A stretch of 64,000 nt of DNA from Chrysophaeum taylorii (lineage: Eukaryota; Sar; Pelagophyceae; Pelagomonadales; Pelagomonadaceae). The notes beneath the pieces are model-generated. The model searched no databases. It had not been told where the DNA came from and was given only the letters and a program-made list of their open reading frames with translations. Positions within the stretch are counted from its first letter, which is position 1. The number at the start of each line of letters is the position of its first letter. The position numbers were made by a program, and so were the translations under genes. Shown piece after piece: positions 60,164 through 64,000 of this stretch. The stretch is from the NCBI GenBank assembly GCA_029834535.1, contig JAQMWT010000099.1:1-64000 (forward strand), in the 5' to 3' direction.

Positions 60164-61393
60164 ATGCATTGGATCATCGGAAGTGATGTTGCTGTCGTCG
60201 TTCAAGGCGCGAGCACAGTGCCCACATCTCTCGCGGCGACGTGTCAGACGGCGCGGGAGGTGGACCGCCTCGGGCGGCCGTTTCTCGCCTATGCGATCCA
60301 AGCGACGCTCCGCGAGTATCGTCGTGCGCCCGCATCGCACTTCCAGCGAAAAGGATGCGCTCCATCGTACCTCCTCAAGACGGGCGTGCGGTCGCAGGAC
60401 GGCCTCGGCGCGCAAGTGATGCGCAGCGACCAGCTCCTCACCCTCCTGGCGACGGCCGTGTTGTCGCGGTGGCGAATCGCCTGCCGACCAGACGATTGGT
60501 CCTTCGGGGCGACCTACGGCGACGTTCCGGCGATGAGTCTGTTTGGATGCGGCGGAGGGCCGCCGTTCGGCGTGTTTGCGCACGTCCCCGAAGAGTGGGT
60601 CCACAAGTACGGTAGGCGGCTCGATCTGCGGAGGCCCACACGACGAACGCCGTGCGGTACGGAGGTCGCCGTGTATTGCGCGGGCCATTCGACGACCGAC
60701 GGTCGCTTCATTACACATCGCCCGCCATCGCACAAGTCCGCTCTCAAGTCCAAACACGCCTTCGACCTCGTCGCATCCGTGATGCGGTACCAATTCGAGA
60801 ACGCGGTTCGCCGCCGCGAGCCGATCGCGTGGTGGCTCGATCGCCAAATCAGAGTCGCTCTGCACGTTCGACGCGGCGATGTAGCGCCCTTCGGGACCAC
60901 CGCGCCCCACGTCGGCTGGGGCGACAACCACTCGCACCACTGCCGCGCGGTCGAGGAATCGACGTTCGTCAGTTGCCTCGACGCCCTGCTTCGCGAAGAT
61001 TACGACGACGCGGACGACGTCGCGATCGCCGTCGTTAGCACGTCGGGTCGCGCACGTCTTCCCGCACTCGGGGCCTACCGAAGGGACGTCGTCTTCACTG
61101 CCGACCTGCGACGGGAACACAACTCCACCTACAACCCCCACGTCGCCGCCCTCGCCAGAGACCTCGACGTGATAGCTGCTGCTCACATCCTCGTTATGTC
61201 CCCCGACTCGGAGATGAGCGTGCTCGCCGCAGCACTCATGCGCCAGCCTAAGCCGAAGGTCTATGCGGTCAAGAGCGTCGCTCGGGAGTGTGCCGCTCCC
61301 TCTGACCTCCAGGAACTACTGCCCTTCGCCCAATTTCCGAATCCATGGTGCCGACCTTGGCTCTACGGCGATTCTAGTAAGACGCGCTCCTAG
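60164..61393 (+). CDS. Fucosyltransferase-like glycosyltransferase (HVRRGD type)
   Basis: 409 residues from MHWIIGSDVAVVVQGAST; the open frame extends upstream without an ATG. The key motif is IRVALHVRRGDVAPFG, the GDP-fucose-binding HxRRGD of alpha-1,6- and protein-O-fucosyltransferases. Downstream, RDLDVIAAAHILVMSPDSEM followed by SVLAAALM matches the second conserved motif of that fold (D...h..a...v.S.S..s..aa). SQDGLGAQVMRSDQLLTL resembles the start of the family domain (GLGNQ...R). An N-terminal anchor is not obvious. Single exon. The acceptor is unknown. Confidence 0.75.
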   Translation: MHWIIGSDVAVVVQGASTVPTSLAATCQTAREVDRLGRPFLAYAIQATLREYRRAPASHFQRKGCAPSYLLKTGVRSQDGLGAQVMRSDQLLTLLATAVLSRWRIACRPDDWSFGATYGDVPAMSLFGCGGGPPFGVFAHVPEEWVHKYGRRLDLRRPTRRTPCGTEVAVYCAGHSTTDGRFITHRPPSHKSALKSKHAFDLVASVMRYQFENAVRRREPIAWWLDRQIRVALHVRRGDVAPFGTTAPHVGWGDNHSHHCRAVEESTFVSCLDALLREDYDDADDVAIAVVSTSGRARLPALGAYRRDVVFTADLRREHNSTYNPHVAALARDLDVIAAAHILVMSPDSEMSVLAAALMRQPKPKVYAVKSVARECAAPSDLQELLPFAQFPNPWCRPWLYGDSSKTRS

Positions 61394-62079
61394 GTCCGCG
61401 GAGGTCCCAGATTATGTTATTATTTTCGCAAGCGATAAGGACGAACAAAATAATTCTCTCGCAGCGTGCAGCAATCGATATTTTTGCACTTCGGCGAGAG
61501 CCGGAATACGTATAAACTGCGCCGGGATTTTTTTGAGTTTGTTCAATGGTGGTGGTGGTGGTGGTGGTGTTGGTGGTGGTGGCACTGTTGCCACACACAC
61601 AGTGTGTGTAACCTCCGGCCATCATCATAAGTTCTGTGCCCTATCCCGGATACTACTACGGAGCGGCAGCCATAATTTTGTGCCTTGCTCCAGGGGCTCC
61701 ATCCATCGAGGCGCCTTGATAACACTTCCGCGTTCGTTATTATGAAGAGGTGCTGCCAATCCTAAATGGGCTCTACTGCTGCGCCCATATGGCTCTGCTG
61801 CTTTCGCCGATAGCATCCTCACGGTGCGCATAGGCATCACCCGCCGCCGGGACAGCACACAAGTTTACCATAGGAGGGTCAACGTCGCTCGCCTGGCCTC
61901 TGTGTTGTGGACGAAACCACACACTTGCTCGAACGGCCATCCAAGCACCGCGTTTCTTCTCCTCAAGACACCCGGATCTTGGTAAAACTAGACCCTAGAG
62001 AAGTCATGCAAGCCGCCACCGTCGTTGCCGCTTCCCCTCCAGCGCCGTCGTTTGAGGAGACGGCCCACTGTAATCATGG
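61394..62079. other. Non-coding interval with GGT repeat
   Basis: (GGT/GTG)n at about 61546-61580. No gene recognised. Confidence 0.45.
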
Positions 62080-63000
62080 GCCTCTAGGGCTTATGGAGCA
62101 CGAGGAAAACGAATTCGGGCCATTCTTCCGCAAGTTGTCGCAATCAGCCGGTGAGAAGGCCACAGATTTCAGTCCATCTTCGGAGTCCATTCGAAGCAGC
62201 CGATCAAGCCGCTTGTCAAGGCGCTCCATACTCTGGCATCATAGTAATTCGTCACTGCCACCCGTGACTATCCACTTCCCGTCGAGCGAGAATGCGCAAG
62301 TTATGACAGCTTATTGACCCCCTGAGACCACCCGAAAACATATGCCGCCGGCGCCAAAGTTCGCATCGCACGTCCACGCCATGTTGTCATCGCCAACTGC
62401 CACGCTCCACTCGCCGTGTAAGGAGAAGGCGCAGATCTCGACGCCACCTGCGTGCCCCATGTGTTTTGAGCCGCAGCCTGCTTTCTTGACGGGCCGAAAC
62501 CTGGCCTTTTTCTTGTCCCTGCTCCCCGTCGCGATAGACTTCCTATCCAATAATGTCAATCGCAAGGCTCATGAAACCTTACTTCTCACAGCTCAGTCTC
62601 CATTGTGTGTTCTTTAGCAGTAGCAAGCATGCACCTAGTTCCCGCCTTGACGTTCCAGACCCATGTCCAAGCTGCGGTCAGGATCTGCTTGAAGTCAGAT
62701 AATTCTCAAACCTGTTTGCACAACTCTCTCAACGCGTATGGTGTGCCTTTGTTTGTGCCACAGCTTGCCCGTATCAGTACCCCAACCCTGGCTATTGACT
62801 TCATACTACCACCCGTGGTTATCTTCATCACCATCGACCGAGAACGCACAGCTCGTGAGAAGATGGGCGTGGCTCTTGAGCTCGAGTCGCAACGCCCAGG
62901 CACCTGCCGCCAACTGGGAGCCTGTGTCCAGTCTTTCCGGCCGCTCAGCTCTGCGTGCTGTCCCCGCCTCCTTATTAGCAGCAGCCTTTCATAAATCCTC
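62080..63000 (-). pseudogene. Decayed WD40-repeat gene
   Basis: Several - strand pieces match WD40 blades, which read like GH...V..CAFS.DG..+.SGS.D..+.+W. They are: LKSHAHLLTSCAFSVDG (about 62,870-62,820), TWVWNVKAGTRCML (about 62,660), GHAGGVEICAFSLHGEW (about 62,440) and ITCAFSLDGKWIVTGGSDEL (about 62,285). Frames change and stops occur between them, so this is a pseudogene of a repeat protein with at least four blades. Confidence 0.65.
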
Positions 63001-63148
63001 CCTGCCAGGAGGCGTCGAGCACGTCGGTTTCAGGTGGGGACCAAGGAATAGGCTATCAAGAATCGAGATACCAAGGGCACATTTGCATCGTCCTTTTGGA
63101 GAAAGTCGTCAACGGAGTCGGCTGCGACCACCCTAACCCTTTCCACTC

Positions 63149-63290
63149 GGCCGTCCCCTACAAGCGGCTTGCGTCAACGTCCTTCCTCTCACTCACCACA
63201 ACTCTCCTTTCCGCTCGACGCTTCGACCCCCGCCAAGCTAACCTGCTTTTATCAGCGCCCGCTCTGCCCTTAACCTTTAAGTTTACTCCT
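63149..63290 (+). repeat. Dispersed repeat related to the gypsy 5' region
   Basis: About 140 bp alignable to the - strand of 16100-16235 and, for its second half, to the ccgccaatctaag block in each unit of the 53-57 kb array. Probably a solo LTR piece or another shared element end. Confidence 0.7.
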
Positions 63291-63300
63291 TAACCCTTTC

Positions 63301-64000
63301 CCTGCGATGACTTCGAATAGCTTCCGCGCCGCGGCTAATTATTAGGCTACCTAACGAGGAGCAAGCAAAGCATCCTGGCAGTGAGCTCGGTTGTAAGTTC
63401 GTCGTATTTTCCGGATGTCGACCTCGGCGCAAGGACAATCAGCGGACCTCTTAATCACGAGCACGGCGCTCACCAACGTCATCGGTATCCCTCCTGTTTA
63501 TGCAGTACCGGCGCCGCCCCACCATTTCCCTCTCTGTCCACCGGCCAGAGTGCCGATAGCGACTGGAAATCCAAACTTCCGTTGAACGTCGTTAGTAACT
63601 TAGCCCCCGCTCCGACGCGCAAGCTCTGAGAGCCGAGCCAATCGATTTTCCCTGCGTCGAGCGCTCTGGCGATGGGCTCGGGTCTCACGTGCCCATTCGC
63701 CTTCCCTATTCGCACATCTGCCGAGGTCTGTTTTTCTGTGTCAGCTCAATTCTTAATGTCGATTGGAATTCAGTGTTCTACTACCAGCTCCTGCCCTATG
63801 ACCTTTCTCAGAGCAGGCCCATTTGGTGATAATCACATCTATGCCTTACCAACTAATATAGCACGAAGTAAGAAAATAAAAGCCACGGCGCATGACATTG
63901 TGCGACTCTGCGCAGCAAAATGATATAAGCTGCCGTGGGCCTTTCGACTCAACTTCCATGGCACACAGGCTTTCTGGGGGGAGTAGCCATAGATGGGGGT
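63301..64000. other. No gene seen
   Basis: Short ORFs only, to the end of the window. Confidence 0.4.

Overview
This window reads as nuclear DNA of a small, GC-rich unicellular eukaryote, most likely a stramenopile (heterokont) alga close to pelagophytes such as Aureococcus. The reasons are mixed. Genes are mostly single-exon and very tightly packed. The few introns I can resolve are tiny (37-61 nt, GT-AG). The ThiO-like enzyme begins with a signal peptide followed by Phe and a transit-like stretch, which is the heterokont plastid-targeting pattern. There are also relics of the 39-residue NTAWAFA/OPR-type repeats that are abundant in such algae. The organism assignment is an inference; no rRNA or organelle marker is present.

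Layout. Positions 1-16,700 are accessory DNA. First comes a broken Ty1/copia-like element on the + strand (integrase finger near 1.5 kb, RT and RNase H to 5,145). It is followed by a broken Ty3/gypsy-like LTR element on the - strand (about 7,195-16,690) that carries a cytosine-C5 DNA methyltransferase ORF between protease and RT. Positions 16,741-18,672 hold a putative plastid protein, a SUMO-like gene with two tiny introns, and a glycosyltransferase. Between 19.0 and 19.6 kb is a broken, partly inverted dynein heavy chain relic. Positions 21.2-30.8 kb hold an exostosin-like GT47, a ThiO glycine oxidase with a long unknown extension, a small acidic membrane protein (3 exons), a JmjC/TYW5-like dioxygenase and an ERK7/8-like MAP kinase. 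Positions 30.8-32.7 kb hold simple repeats and an OPR-repeat relic.

Positions 32.8-51.4 kb are the main gene-dense block: arylsulfotransferase-like protein, tetraspanin, a giant Sfi1-type centrin-binding repeat protein, NOL12/Rrp17-like nucleolar protein, a secreted coiled-coil protein, an FAD/NAD(P) oxidoreductase, pyruvate kinase, an SFT2-type vesicle protein and an HMG-box/histone-fold fusion. It is interrupted at 36-38.5 kb by relic DNA. Positions 53.4-57.4 kb are four tandem units of about 0.88-1.04 kb that contain a decayed Pif1/Helitron-type helicase C-terminus and a GTAAGTTCACC-rich minisatellite. A 259-bp MITE with 16-bp TIRs lies at 57.5 kb. Positions 59.0-61.4 kb hold a four-TM protein (2 exons) and a fucosyltransferase-like protein. 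The last 2.6 kb carry a decayed WD40 gene and a fragment related to the gypsy element's 5' region.

The genes do not form one pathway. Recurrent themes are surface and secretory glycobiology (three glycosyltransferases, a sulfotransferase, tetraspanin, SFT2), chromatin or replication (HMG/histone fold, SUMO), and centriole/flagellum-related proteins (Sfi1, ERK7/8-like kinase, dead dynein). Neighbours are commonly divergent with 42-300 bp between start codons, or convergent with touching 3' ends. No tRNA, rRNA or CRISPR array was recognised.
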